NCBI GenBank assembly: GCA_000437915.1
Contig: FR901000.1
Location: 55,047-119,046, forward strand
Reading direction: 5' to 3'
Source: Subdoligranulum sp. CAG:314
GTDB lineage: Bacteria; Bacillota; Clostridia; Christensenellales; CAG-314
DNA: 64,000 nt
Shown in pieces: positions 1 through 7,866 of this stretch (position 1 is the first letter of the stretch; every line of letters begins with the position of its first letter). A program made the position numbers and the translations under genes. Under the pieces are notes generated by a model that worked only from the letters and a program-made list of their open reading frames with translations, was not told the DNA's origin and did not search any database.

Positions 1-1535
1 GTGTAACGCCTGCTTGCCGCAACAACCTCCTCGTCCGTCATGCCGTCGAGGCTGACAAAGTTTTCCGCGTCGGGAACGCCCGCCTCCTTGGCAATGACGG
101 AAACGGTCTGCGGGTTGTCGCCGCTTATAACCTTTAAGAGCACGTCGTTTTCTTTAAACCACTTGATGGTCTCTATTGCGTCGGGACGGACGGTGTCTTT
201 GAGCACCAACAGACCGAGCTGAACCAGGTCGTCGGGCAATTCGTCGCCGCACATACATTTTTCGCTGAAAGCTACAAGCAGCACTCTCTTGCCCTGTTTG
301 GCGTATTCATCGACGCTTTCCATGCATTTTTTTGCGGCGGGAACAAACTCGGGCGCGCCCACAACCAGAGTGCCACGCTCATTAAAGCTCACAGCGCTGT
401 ATTTCCGCGCGGAGGAAAAAGGAACGACCTTTGAAAAATTAAGCTTTCCGCCCGCTCCGAAATAATTTTCAAGCGCGCGCGCCGTCTGATTTTTTTCGCC
501 CGTAGCAGAAATAAACTCGGGCATAAGCTCGTAAAGAAGCCCGCTTTCTTCGCAAAGCACCGTTTCCACCGTCATTGTGCCGTCCGTGATTGTCCCCGTT
601 TTGTCGAGGCAGAGCACGTTTACGCGGGCAAGCATTTCTATACAGTACAAATCCTTGACCATCGCCTTTTTGGAAGCGAGCCTGATTACGGAAACGGTCA
701 GCGCAACGCTTGTCAAAAGCACCATTCCCGACGGAATCATGCCTATCATGCTGCCCGACGTCTGAATAAGCGCCTGCCTCCACTCCGCATAACCGCCAAG
801 CTGGTGCACGGTTGTAAAAAACGTGGCGATTCCAAGCGGAAAAATGATAATCGCCAGCACCTTGATAATGGCGTTTATCGAGCGCATAAGCTCGGATTTC
901 GGCTTCTGATATTTTTTTGCCTTTGCCGCAAGCGTCTGCACGTAGCTCATCGCGCCCACCTTTTCCACCCGCGCAAGACAGCTGCCGCTTATTGCAAAGC
1001 TGCCGGAAAGCAAGGTGTCGTTTTGCGCTTTTCTCACAGGCTCGGACTCTCCGGTAAGCAGAGACTCGTCCGTTTCCAGCTGCCCTTCGAGCAGCACGCA
1101 ATCGGCGCATATCTGATTGCCCGCTTCAATCTTTATTATGTCGTCGCGCACGACAGACGAAGCGTCGATTGTCTGCTCCCGCCCGTCGCGGATGACCTTG
1201 ACCTGCGGCGCATTGAGCAAGGACAGCTTGTCGATTGTCCTTTTCGCCCTAATTTCCTGAACTATGCCTATTGTCGTGTTGGCGATTATTATCACGCCGA
1301 AAAGAAGATTGGGATAGCTTCCGAGCGCCGCCATAAGAATCATTATGGCAAGCCCGAGCAAATTGAAAAATGTGAATATGTTGCCGACAAAAATGGAAGC
1401 GTAGGATTTGCCCCCCGTGCGTTTGGTCGAGTTTCCTAAACCCGCGGCAAGCCTTTCCTCCGCCTCCGCCTGAGTAAGCCCAATCTCTGCGGGCTTCATG
1501 ACCGAGATTATTTCCGTCGTTTCCTTGCGTTTCAT
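1..1535 (-). CDS. Cation-translocating P-type ATPase (partial, C-terminus beyond window)
   Basis: Membrane ion pump driven by ATP hydrolysis. I read 511 codons from the ATG at 1535 to the left edge, all open. Visible family marks: TGES of the actuator domain (residues about 161-164), a membrane segment with IPSG (about 267-270) where calcium pumps have IPEG, the phosphorylation motif DKTGT with the acceptor Asp near residue 311, and a GDNP hinge motif of the P domain near the window edge. No metal-binding CxxC domain at the N-terminus, so not a copper/zinc pump. IPSG and the overall layout recall the CtpE-like branch (calcium uptake in mycobacteria); the substrate is inference. The ATG has no Shine-Dalgarno and sits 6 nt after a TATAAT box, suggesting a leaderless mRNA. 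The C-terminal membrane helices are not in view. Confidence 0.9.
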   Translation of the reverse strand, partial: MKRKETTEIISVMKPAEIGLTQAEAEERLAAGLGNSTKRTGGKSYASIFVGNIFTFFNLLGLAIMILMAALGSYPNLLFGVIIIANTTIGIVQEIRAKRTIDKLSLLNAPQVKVIRDGREQTIDASSVVRDDIIKIEAGNQICADCVLLEGQLETDESLLTGESEPVRKAQNDTLLSGSFAISGSCLARVEKVGAMSYVQTLAAKAKKYQKPKSELMRSINAIIKVLAIIIFPLGIATFFTTVHQLGGYAEWRQALIQTSGSMIGMIPSGMVLLTSVALTVSVIRLASKKAMVKDLYCIEMLARVNVLCLDKTGTITDGTMTVETVLCEESGLLYELMPEFISATGEKNQTARALENYFGAGGKLNFSKVVPFSSARKYSAVSFNERGTLVVGAPEFVPAAKKCMESVDEYAKQGKRVLLVAFSEKCMCGDELPDDLVQLGLLVLKDTVRPDAIETIKWFKENDVLLKVISGDNPQTVSVIAKEAGVPDAENFVSLDGMTDEEVVAASRRY

Positions 1536-1541
1536 GGAAAT

Positions 1542-1570
1542 ATTATATCTTAACGGGTGACAAAAGTAAA
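1542..1570 (-). promoter_or_regulatory. Sigma-A promoter of the P-type ATPase gene
   Basis: On the minus strand TTTACT, 17 bp, TATAAT. The -10 box ends 6 nt before the ATG, so the expected transcription start is the A of the start codon. Confidence 0.6.
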
Positions 1571-1581
1571 CTTTTTTCCCG

Positions 1582-1616
1582 ACAAAAAAAACGGCGGAGC
1601 AAAGTCCGCCTTTGTC
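1582..1616 (-). terminator. Intrinsic terminator after the 1640-2365 gene
   Basis: Stem GGCGGA/TCCGCC (1593-1598 with 1605-1610), flanked by complementary ACAAA/TTTGT, followed on the minus strand by a run of T. Confidence 0.8.
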
Positions 1617-1639
1617 AAAAATATTTATTTTAAGACCGT

Positions 1640-2365
1640 TTAAGCATCGTCTTCCGACTTCGCTTTGCCGTCGTCTGCGTTCTCCTCCTCTAAAAAGGAC
1701 TCTTTCAGTTCTTCGCTGACGGTGTCGGCAATCGCCTCGGAAATTTCCTCCGCGACGGCGGGCGCGAAATTCCTGTATCCCACGAGCCGCGCAGGTCTCA
1801 AAGCGTAGCTCAATGCCAATGCCGCCCCTCCGCCTATAAGCGCGGTAAACCATTGCAGCGCGCCCATCATAACGGAAATCGTCTCCATCTGCTTGACGTT
1901 GAACAGCAAAGGATAAATCCACTTTACGCCCACAAAATACAAAAAGGCGAATTTAAGCCCCGCCGCAAGCACAATCGCCGCCGCAGACACAAGCAAATTG
2001 TACCAGAATCTCTTTGTACTGCCCGAATCCACCCTCAACAGCCAGACGACGACTCCGAATATCACGACGTAAACGGCGTTTGAAACGGCGATAAAGGGTA
2101 CGAGAAGCACGTTGGGATTGAGTCCAAGCCCCAGCGCGATAAAGGGCGTGACAATACCGACGCAGATTCCGCCGACAATGCCCGTTGTCATTGCGGCAAT
2201 AAGCAGACACATATTGACAAAGGAGCCTGTAAGAAGCTGAATTTTACTCAACCCGACAAGCCACTGAACAATCAGCGTGACCGCCGCCATAACGGCAATC
2301 CTCACTATTACCGACGCTTTTCCGGAAGCGTTTCCGAACAAAAACACTCTTTTCATATTTTTCAT
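1640..2365 (-). CDS. Polytopic membrane protein, possibly an ECF transporter S component
   Basis: 241 residues. About five to six hydrophobic segments between residues 18 and 190, then a hydrophilic, very acidic C-terminal tail (about residues 200-241, rich in Glu and Asp). The stretch around residues 45-75, with a TGSFVN motif and a Gly-rich helix, recalls substrate-binding S components of energy-coupling-factor vitamin transporters; this is a weak resemblance and no substrate can be named. The ATG follows GGGAGATGAAAA. It lies 11 bp downstream of a small conserved gene on the same strand, so the two are probably co-transcribed, and a terminator follows. It could equally be an uncharacterised membrane protein. 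Confidence 0.5.
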   Translation of the reverse strand: MKNMKRVFLFGNASGKASVIVRIAVMAAVTLIVQWLVGLSKIQLLTGSFVNMCLLIAAMTTGIVGGICVGIVTPFIALGLGLNPNVLLVPFIAVSNAVYVVIFGVVVWLLRVDSGSTKRFWYNLLVSAAAIVLAAGLKFAFLYFVGVKWIYPLLFNVKQMETISVMMGALQWFTALIGGGAALALSYALRPARLVGYRNFAPAVAEEISEAIADTVSEELKESFLEEENADDGKAKSEDDA

Positions 2366-2376
2366 CTCCCGTTATA

Positions 2377-2574
2377 TTAAACCTTGTCGGAAGCTTTGTC
2401 AATCAATTTGAAATATTCCTCCCATTTATGCTCTCTCACGGGCATGGGCGGAGCGTTGTCAAAATAAAGCACCAGCGCGGGAGAAATTCCGTTGTAATTT
2501 TCCACCGTTTCAAAACGCACAAGATGTCCGTCTACAATCAGTTTTTTCAGTTTGGCATGATAGTTGAAGTACAT
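2377..2574 (-). CDS. Small conserved clostridial protein of unknown function
   Basis: 65 residues, no signal peptide, no membrane segment. The N-terminal MYFNYHAK and the C-terminal block MPVREHKWEEYF look like a family of about 65-residue clostridial proteins that databases sometimes label 'thermostable hemolysin delta-VPH', a name I would not trust. GAGG lies directly before the ATG (only 1 nt spacing), which is unusually tight for a Shine-Dalgarno and leaves the start slightly uncertain. Neighbour: 11 bp upstream of the membrane protein gene at 1640-2365, probably one operon. Function unknown. Confidence 0.55.
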   Translation of the reverse strand: MYFNYHAKLKKLIVDGHLVRFETVENYNGISPALVLYFDNAPPMPVREHKWEEYFKLIDKASDKV

Positions 2575-2667
2575 ACCTCGATTTTTTTCAATTTTTTCCC
2601 ACTTAAACTGCGCATTTGTGCATACGACAAAAAAAGACTAAAAAAAGGCGGTTTTTATCACATTCTT

Positions 2668-2707
2668 GCAAATGAACATATGCGCAGATGCGCATATGTT
2701 CATTTGC
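2668..2707. repeat. Perfect 18-bp inverted repeat with 4-nt loop
   Basis: Arm GCAAATGAACATATGCGC (2668-2685), loop AGAT, exact reverse complement at 2690-2707. No T-run follows on either strand, so it is not a normal intrinsic terminator. Confidence 0.9.
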
Positions 2708-2965
2708 GCCTTTACTTAAAATTCAAACGTCAGACAGAACAGCCCTCAAAAAACGCCCAAAAAAACAAGAACTTTCTGTCTCAAATCGCCGACAAAAAGC
2801 AACTTTTTCGGTCATTTTCCGTAAAACCGAAATTTCCCCTCCATGCCCCGAAAAAACGTCGCAAATTTCGACTTTCGCACCCGCTCGGCTCATAGCTTGT
2901 TTTTTTTCAACACATATTTGAAAAAAATTTAAAAACAAATATTTTCGCAATGTCAAAAAGTATAA

Positions 2966-3009
2966 ACAAAGAAAACGCCTGTCTGCCTTTAAAGCGCAGA
3001 CAGGCGTTT
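2966..3009 (-). terminator. Terminator of the lipoprotein gene
   Basis: 14-bp stem AAACGCCTGTCTGC (2973-2986) with its complement at 2996-3009 and a T-rich stretch on the minus strand. The hairpin begins 4 bp after the stop codon. Confidence 0.85.
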
Positions 3010-3013
3010 GCAA

Positions 3014-4114
3014 TCAGAAAGCCCAATAGAGATTTGGCATAGCCCTGCCGAAACTCACCGAGGATATGAGTCCGCTTTCGCGGCGCTCCCTAATCTTCGA
3101 CCAGTTTTCAAAAAGACTGTCGTTGCCGTAGCACTCAAACGAGCCGGCTTCGGAATAAACGCCGCTTTCGGTCTCGACGACGCCCTGATAATAATATACG
3201 AAGTGCCCTTCAAGCTCCAAATACTCCAACACCTTTATCCTGAGCGTTCTTATATCCGCTCCGTCCTCCTTTATTGCTTTGAGTTCATTGACGAACGCCG
3301 CTTCATCGGGATTGTCAAAAGTCGCGTTTCCATCGAAAATTTTGTCGTCAACGTAAAAAGCGCAGCCGATTAGATACGGATAATTTTCTTCGGCGCGGCG
3401 CAGATATGTTTCGACGCTGCAACTTCCGTCGTTGTTGCCCAGTCCGAAATCGACTTGCAGCTTGCCGTCGGAAAACTTCCAATTGCCCGCAATTTCTTCG
3501 GCATTGTCGTTTATTTTCTTAAATTTCTGCCAATCGAAAACCATGCTTGTCACGAGAGGGCTTTGACTTTTTTCAAGCAGCAGCTCCCACTCGTCGGCAT
3601 AGTAAGGCGTTAAAACGTCTTCCTGCTTGTCAAACGTCGGATAGTAATAATCCTTGTACAACTCCCCTTTGACTCCGCCGCTCATAACTATCCCCGACAG
3701 TCCGAGATAACGGATTGCCGCGCGGTTGAAAACGTCCGCCTTGTCCCACACCTTCTCGTTTTGCATGAGGGCTTTTGTTTCGACGACGAAAGCGTTGAGC
3801 TCCTCGTCCTCAAAGGTTTTGTCGAGAATATCCGTATCCAACTTAATTTTAACAGTCATCGTCTTATCCTGACTGAGATAATCCTCGAATCTGACGTTTT
3901 TTATTCCGGCGTTTTTTTTCAGATAACTGTCCAAATCCTTGCTGCCGTCGGCTTTGCCGAGATTGAAAGTTACCTTGTCGGAATAGTCCCAGCTGCCGTT
4001 GCCGAATTGCAGCATCCCGACGTAACCGCTCTCTTTCGGTCCGCACGCCGCGAAAACAAACGCGCACAAAAACAAAATTGCCGACAGAACCAAAATCGCT
4101 TTAATTTTTTTCAT
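3014..4114 (-). CDS. Putative lipoprotein of unknown function
   Basis: 366 residues from the ATG at 4114, preceded by AAGGAGGGAGG. The next in-frame ATG upstream (4150) lacks a ribosome-binding site. N-terminal Lys-rich start, hydrophobic core and lipobox VFAAC predict export and lipid anchoring on the outer face of the membrane. The mature part (about residues 25-366) is hydrophilic and rich in Asp, Glu, Lys and aromatic residues; two similar halves are suggested by repeated phrases such as LDSYLKKNAGIK (near 70) and VETYLRRAEENYP (near 235), so an internal duplication is possible. No enzyme motif recognised. It has its own near-perfect promoter and terminator, so it is a single-gene unit. 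Confidence 0.75.
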   Translation of the reverse strand: MKKIKAILVLSAILFLCAFVFAACGPKESGYVGMLQFGNGSWDYSDKVTFNLGKADGSKDLDSYLKKNAGIKNVRFEDYLSQDKTMTVKIKLDTDILDKTFEDEELNAFVVETKALMQNEKVWDKADVFNRAAIRYLGLSGIVMSGGVKGELYKDYYYPTFDKQEDVLTPYYADEWELLLEKSQSPLVTSMVFDWQKFKKINDNAEEIAGNWKFSDGKLQVDFGLGNNDGSCSVETYLRRAEENYPYLIGCAFYVDDKIFDGNATFDNPDEAAFVNELKAIKEDGADIRTLRIKVLEYLELEGHFVYYYQGVVETESGVYSEAGSFECYGNDSLFENWSKIRERRESGLISSVSFGRAMPNLYWAF

Positions 4115-4141
4115 TTTTTTCCTCCCTCCTTTGTTTTGTTG

Positions 4142-4170
4142 ATTATACACTTTAAGGTGCGTTGTGTCAA
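4142..4170 (-). promoter_or_regulatory. Consensus sigma-A promoter of the lipoprotein gene
   Basis: TTGACA, 17 bp, TATAAT with TG before the -10 box. This matches both hexamers fully and implies strong basal transcription. Confidence 0.85.
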
Positions 4171-4234
4171 TCCGTTTTTAGAATTTTAGTTGCAGCGTTT
4201 AAAAAAATCCGACAAAATGCGACAACATTTTATC

Positions 4235-5122
4235 TCAATCCGTAAAAATGCTTTTTCGCGCCAGCTTTTTTTCCAGCTTGCGCGCCGTAGGAGTCGCCGC
4301 CACGCCCCCCTGAGAGGTCTCCTTGAATTCAGGCGCCATCTTTTTGCCAACCTTGTACATTGCCTCGATTACTTCGTCGGGTGGAATAATGCTGACCTGC
4401 CCCGCAAGGGCAAGGTCCGCGCTCGCGACGGCGTTTGCCGCCTGACTTGCGTTGCGAAAACTGCACGGAACCTGAACAAGTCCCGCCACGGGGTCGCAGA
4501 TAAGCCCCATGCAGTTCATGACGGCAATGGCAACCGCGTTTGCGCACATGGCGGGTGTCCCTCCCGCAAGATAAACCGCGGCTGCCGCCGCAATGGCTGC
4601 CGCCACTCCGCACTCCGCCTGACAGCCGCCCTCCGCGCCCGAAACCGTAGAATTTCGCACAAAAATAGCTCCGAAGCCCGCCGCAACCAACAGCGCGTCG
4701 AGAATTTCCTTCTTTGTGCTGTTGAGTTTGCGCGACGTTTCGATGAGCACCGCAGGCAGTATGCCGCAGGCTCCCGCCGTCGGCGCGGCGCAAATTCTGC
4801 CCATACCTGCGTTGACCTCGCAGCAGGAAAGCGCCATGGTCATTATGTTGTTGAGATAACTGCCGCCAAGCGTCTGAGACTCGGAATACTGCGCTTGTTT
4901 CAGGCTCTGCCCCTTGATAAAATCCACGCCGGGCATATCCTGAGGCGCGTTCACCGCTTTTGCCGCGCTCGCCACCATTGTCTGATAATGCTTTTCCAAT
5001 CTGTCGTAAAGCATTTCCTCGCTTATGTCGCTGATTGACATTTCGTTTTGCGCGATGACCTCGTGCAGCCTTTTGTTTTCGGTTTTGGCTCTTTCCAAAA
5101 GCTCCTCTACATTGTTGTACAT
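4235..5122 (-). CDS. sdaAA: L-serine ammonia-lyase, iron-sulfur-dependent, alpha subunit
   Basis: 295 residues, normal family length. Catalyses deamination of L-serine to pyruvate and ammonia with the beta subunit, using an oxygen-labile [4Fe-4S] cluster. Family marks: CCEVNAGMG and APTAGACGILPA (about residues 105-130), SGAEGGCQAECG (about 155-170), CMGLICDPVAGLVQVPC (about 200-220) supplying the cluster cysteines, and the closing SQGGVAATPT. Lies 14 bp downstream of the beta subunit gene in a two-gene operon. No convincing terminator after it; an AT-rich weak hairpin at about 4200-4225 may serve. Confidence 0.96.
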   Translation of the reverse strand: MYNNVEELLERAKTENKRLHEVIAQNEMSISDISEEMLYDRLEKHYQTMVASAAKAVNAPQDMPGVDFIKGQSLKQAQYSESQTLGGSYLNNIMTMALSCCEVNAGMGRICAAPTAGACGILPAVLIETSRKLNSTKKEILDALLVAAGFGAIFVRNSTVSGAEGGCQAECGVAAAIAAAAAVYLAGGTPAMCANAVAIAVMNCMGLICDPVAGLVQVPCSFRNASQAANAVASADLALAGQVSIIPPDEVIEAMYKVGKKMAPEFKETSQGGVAATPTARKLEKKLARKSIFTD

Positions 5123-5136
5123 AATTATTTCCGCCT

Positions 5137-5811
5137 TTATTCCTCGTCGTCCACGTAGATCAGTCTGACCTCGTTTACGCCGTCAAGCTGTTCGAGCAAC
5201 GGCTTTATATGCTCGGGAAAAACCTCGTCCGTCTCGATTACCGTCGTCGCGGTGCCGCCCTTGTCGTCGCGGGAAAGCCGCATAACCGCAATGTTGATTC
5301 CCTGCCATGCCAGAAGCTGCGTAACAGAGTTGATGACACCGCGCTTGTCTTGCTGCCTAATCACTATTGTCGGCTGCTCGGCGGTTATTTCGGTATCCGC
5401 TCCGTCCAGTTTTGTTATCAGAATGCGCCCTCCGCCTATACTGCTGCCCTGCACCTCGCTCTTTGTCCCGTCCGTGTTGTAAAAAGTAATCAGACAGGTG
5501 TTTTCGTGCACGTCCCCCAAATCCGTTTCGTAAAACTCGTATTTGATGCCCTGCAAACGCGCGTATTCGTAAGCGTCCTTAAGCCTTTCGTCGTCGGCAA
5601 GAAAACCCAATGTTCCCGCAAGCAACGCTTTGTCCGTTCCGTGCCCGAGTCCGGTTTCGGCAAAGCTTCCGTGCAGACCGAACGTAACCTTGTAAAACGG
5701 CTTGTAGCAAATGTCGTTGGCGATTTTCGCAAGACGCGCCGCGCCTGCCGTGTGGCTCGACGACGGGCCTACCATAATGGGACCGATTACGTCGAAAATA
5801 CTTATATTCAT
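5137..5811 (-). CDS. sdaAB: L-serine ammonia-lyase, iron-sulfur-dependent, beta subunit
   Basis: 224 residues from the ATG at 5811, chosen because AAGGAAG precedes it and family members begin with MNISIFDVIGP; an in-frame ATG 24 bp upstream is rejected. N-terminal half has the family signature GPSSSHTAGA (about residues 13-22), and the C-terminal part (about 150-224) is an ACT-like regulatory domain (VIRQQDKRGVINSVTQLLA). Partner of SdaAA, translated first in the operon. The pair turns serine into pyruvate and ammonia under anaerobic conditions. Confidence 0.96.
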   Translation of the reverse strand: MNISIFDVIGPIMVGPSSSHTAGAARLAKIANDICYKPFYKVTFGLHGSFAETGLGHGTDKALLAGTLGFLADDERLKDAYEYARLQGIKYEFYETDLGDVHENTCLITFYNTDGTKSEVQGSSIGGGRILITKLDGADTEITAEQPTIVIRQQDKRGVINSVTQLLAWQGINIAVMRLSRDDKGGTATTVIETDEVFPEHIKPLLEQLDGVNEVRLIYVDDEE

Positions 5812-5850
5812 CCGTTGTCTTCCTTTGAAAACCAAGCTGTTTTCGATGGA

Positions 5851-5879
5851 ATTATAACAAAGGCTGACCTCTAATGCAA
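5851..5879 (-). promoter_or_regulatory. Sigma-A promoter of sdaAB-sdaAA
   Basis: TTGCAT, 17 bp, TATAAT on the minus strand, about 40 nt before the sdaAB start codon. Confidence 0.75.
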
Positions 5880-5926
5880 TTTATTGATTGATGTAGAACG
5901 GCAAAATATAATGAAAAAAATTCATA

Positions 5927-5953
5927 TTTAAAACCCGCAGATTTTTCTGCGGG
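5927..5953 (-). terminator. Terminator of the purA-purB-glycosylase operon
   Basis: Stem CCCGCAG/CTGCGGG (5934-5940 with 5947-5953), then TTTTAAAT on the minus strand. Confidence 0.75.
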
Positions 5954-5958
5954 CTTGA

Positions 5959-6426
5959 TTAAAAGTTTTTCAAAGCGTCCAGCCATTTTTCGCGGTCAAA
6001 CCGCACGTTTGCCGGACTTGTGGAGGGCAAAAGCACCGTGTTTGCGTCAATATCGGGAAAATATCTGTTGAGCAGCTTAAAAGCCGTCGTGCCGTTGCAA
6101 AGGATTGTTTTTATGCTGCCGCCTTTTATCAGCCTGTCCACTTCGTTGGGTTTGAGACACACGAGAGAGCTGTCCGACGAGCCCTTTATTTCGCATTCGC
6201 AAACGACGTCCCACAGGGCGATATGCCATTCAAGCAGAAACGCTGCTTTGTCAGACGGAGCGGCGTATTTGTCAAGCCCCAACGCCTCCTCCAAAACGCC
6301 CCAGAAACGGTTTTGTTTGTTGCCGTAATAAAAGGAAACCTCGCGGCTCTTTACGCTCGGGAAGCTGCCTAGAATCAACAGACGGCAATGCTCGTCGAAT
6401 ATAGGCGGAAAACTCTTAAAGCTCAT
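5959..6426 (-). CDS. DNA-deoxyinosine glycosylase (uracil-DNA glycosylase superfamily, family 6-like)
   Basis: 155 residues, typical length. Expected to excise hypoxanthine (deaminated adenine) from DNA. Visible motifs: LILGSFPSVKSRE (residues about 15-27), YYGNKQNRFW (about 33-42), the ALWDVV block (about 70-76), an SSDSSLV loop, LCNGTTAFKLL (about 108-118) and PSTSPANVRF near the end, the order expected for hypoxanthine-DNA glycosylases. It begins 2 bp after purB, so it is the last gene of the purA-purB transcript. This links repair of inosine lesions to the pathway that consumes IMP. Confidence 0.88.
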   Translation of the reverse strand: MSFKSFPPIFDEHCRLLILGSFPSVKSREVSFYYGNKQNRFWGVLEEALGLDKYAAPSDKAAFLLEWHIALWDVVCECEIKGSSDSSLVCLKPNEVDRLIKGGSIKTILCNGTTAFKLLNRYFPDIDANTVLLPSTSPANVRFDREKWLDALKNF

Positions 6427-6428
6427 TT

Positions 6429-7853
6429 TCAGACCTTGATTTCGCTGTCCGACTCGGTTGTCGGATTTGCTTCAAGCAGCGGACAAACCACGTCGGCGAG
6501 ATAGCGCTCCGTCTGCTTTTGGGCGCGTCCGACAAACAGCGCGGGGTCGGTAAGCCTGTCGAGGTTGATTTTCTCGAATTCACGCCTTTGCGCAAGCAGT
6601 TCAATCAGATTGTTTTCTCCGCCGTTTTTCTTGACGTTTTCGGCTGCCTGCATGGAACAGACACGGATAATTTCGTGCAGCTCCTGTCTGTCTCCCCCCT
6701 GCTTGACCGCTTCCATAAGTATAGATTCCGTCGCCATAAAGGGCAGCTCCTCTCGGACGTGCTTTAAAACAACCTTTTCGTAAACGACGGGCGCGGAGGT
6801 AATGTTTTCGTACAGGCTCAAAACCCCGTCCAAAGCAAGAAACGCCTGCGGTATGGTTATGCGGCGGTTAGCGGAGTCGTCAAGCGTCCTTTCAAACCAT
6901 TGCGTGGACGCGGTGACCGCCTCGTTCAAGGGCAAGGTCAAAACAAACCGCGCCAGACTGCCCATACGCTCGCTGCGCATGGGATTGCGCTTGTAAGCCA
7001 TTGCGGAGCTGCCTATCTGATTTTTTTCAAACGGCTCCTCCATTTCCTTGCGGCTTTGCAGAATGCGCATATCGTTGCTGAACTTGTAAGCGCTCTGAGC
7101 GATTGCGGACAGTGCGGACAGAACCGTGTAGTCGAGCTTGCGCGTGTAAGTCTGTCCCGACACGTCGAAAACCTTGTCAAAGCCCATTTCCTTAGCCACG
7201 AATTTTTCCAGCCTGTCAACCTTGTCGCCGTCGCCGTCAAACAGCGTGAGGAAACTCGCCTGCGTTCCCGTCGTGCCCTTGACGCCTCTGAGCTTCAACT
7301 GAGACAGGGCAAAATCCAACGCTTCCAAATCCATAAGCAAATCCTGAATATAGAGCGTGAATCTCTTGCCTACGGTTGTCAGCTGAGCAGGCTGCAAATG
7401 GGTGTACGCCAGACAAGTCAACGACTTGTAGCGCTCGGCAAGATTTTTAAGGTTCTTCACGACGGCAAGCAGCTTGTTTCTGATTTCAAGCATCGCCTCG
7501 CGGAAAATGATTATGTCGCCGTTGTCCGTGACAAAGCAGCTTGTGGCGCCGAGATGTATTATCGGCTTGGCGTGAGGCGCAACCAGCCCGAATGCATACA
7601 CGTGCGCCATAACGTCGTGCCGCACCTCTTTTTCGCGGCGGGCGACCGTTTCGTAATCGATATTGTCAAGATTGCTTTCCATTTCGGAAATCATCTGCTC
7701 CGTGATTTCCAGACCGAGCGCCTTTTCACCCTTTGCCAGAGCAAGCCACAGCCTGCGCCAGATGCCGTAACGATTGTCGTCTGAAAAAATGCGCTGCATA
7801 TTTTTGCCCGCGTAACGGGTGCAAAGCGGATTCTCGTAAACGCTGCCGCTCAT
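6429..7853 (-). CDS. purB: Adenylosuccinate lyase
   Basis: 474 residues, a full-length member of the fumarase/aspartase superfamily. Cleaves adenylosuccinate to AMP and fumarate, and SAICAR to AICAR and fumarate, in purine synthesis. The superfamily signature GSSAMAYKRNPMRSERM lies near residue 290; the His-containing THLQPAQLTTVGKR block is near residue 160; LGATSCFVTDN near residue 105. Start ATG is 13 bp after purA stop (AAGGGAGGTTTT precedes it). Its fumarate product could be hydrated by the fumarase encoded 4 kb away, but the two are not in one operon. Confidence 0.97.
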   Translation of the reverse strand: MSGSVYENPLCTRYAGKNMQRIFSDDNRYGIWRRLWLALAKGEKALGLEITEQMISEMESNLDNIDYETVARREKEVRHDVMAHVYAFGLVAPHAKPIIHLGATSCFVTDNGDIIIFREAMLEIRNKLLAVVKNLKNLAERYKSLTCLAYTHLQPAQLTTVGKRFTLYIQDLLMDLEALDFALSQLKLRGVKGTTGTQASFLTLFDGDGDKVDRLEKFVAKEMGFDKVFDVSGQTYTRKLDYTVLSALSAIAQSAYKFSNDMRILQSRKEMEEPFEKNQIGSSAMAYKRNPMRSERMGSLARFVLTLPLNEAVTASTQWFERTLDDSANRRITIPQAFLALDGVLSLYENITSAPVVYEKVVLKHVREELPFMATESILMEAVKQGGDRQELHEIIRVCSMQAAENVKKNGGENNLIELLAQRREFEKINLDRLTDPALFVGRAQKQTERYLADVVCPLLEANPTTESDSEIKV

Positions 7854-7866
7854 AAAACCTCCCTTT

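Larger units (their letters stand above)
2575..3013. other. 439-bp intergenic region with a perfect long hairpin
   Basis: Lies between two minus-strand genes. Holds the 18-bp inverted repeat at 2668-2707 and the terminator of the lipoprotein gene at 2966-3009. The rest is AT-rich with many homopolymer runs. Open frames across it look like chance and have neither a ribosome-binding site nor recognisable protein features. Confidence 0.6.

Noticed and set aside
469..1439. Long open frames on both strands of the left-end region
   Set aside because: They are shadows of the P-type ATPase frame, which alone shows TGES, DKTGT and GDNP motifs.
2668..2707. LexA/SOS box in the long inverted repeat (GAAC...GTTC)
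   Set aside because: GAAC and GTTC are 20 nt apart, not 4 as in the Firmicutes SOS box, and no SOS gene is adjacent.
2800..2830. Shared 14-mer TTTTCGGTCATTTT at about 2808 and 40180 as a dispersed repeat
   Set aside because: Short, T-rich and only two copies; may well be chance.
2723..3013. 96-codon minus-strand frame in the 2.6-3.0 kb gap
   Set aside because: Low-complexity sequence over the lipoprotein terminator, no ribosome-binding site, no conserved look.
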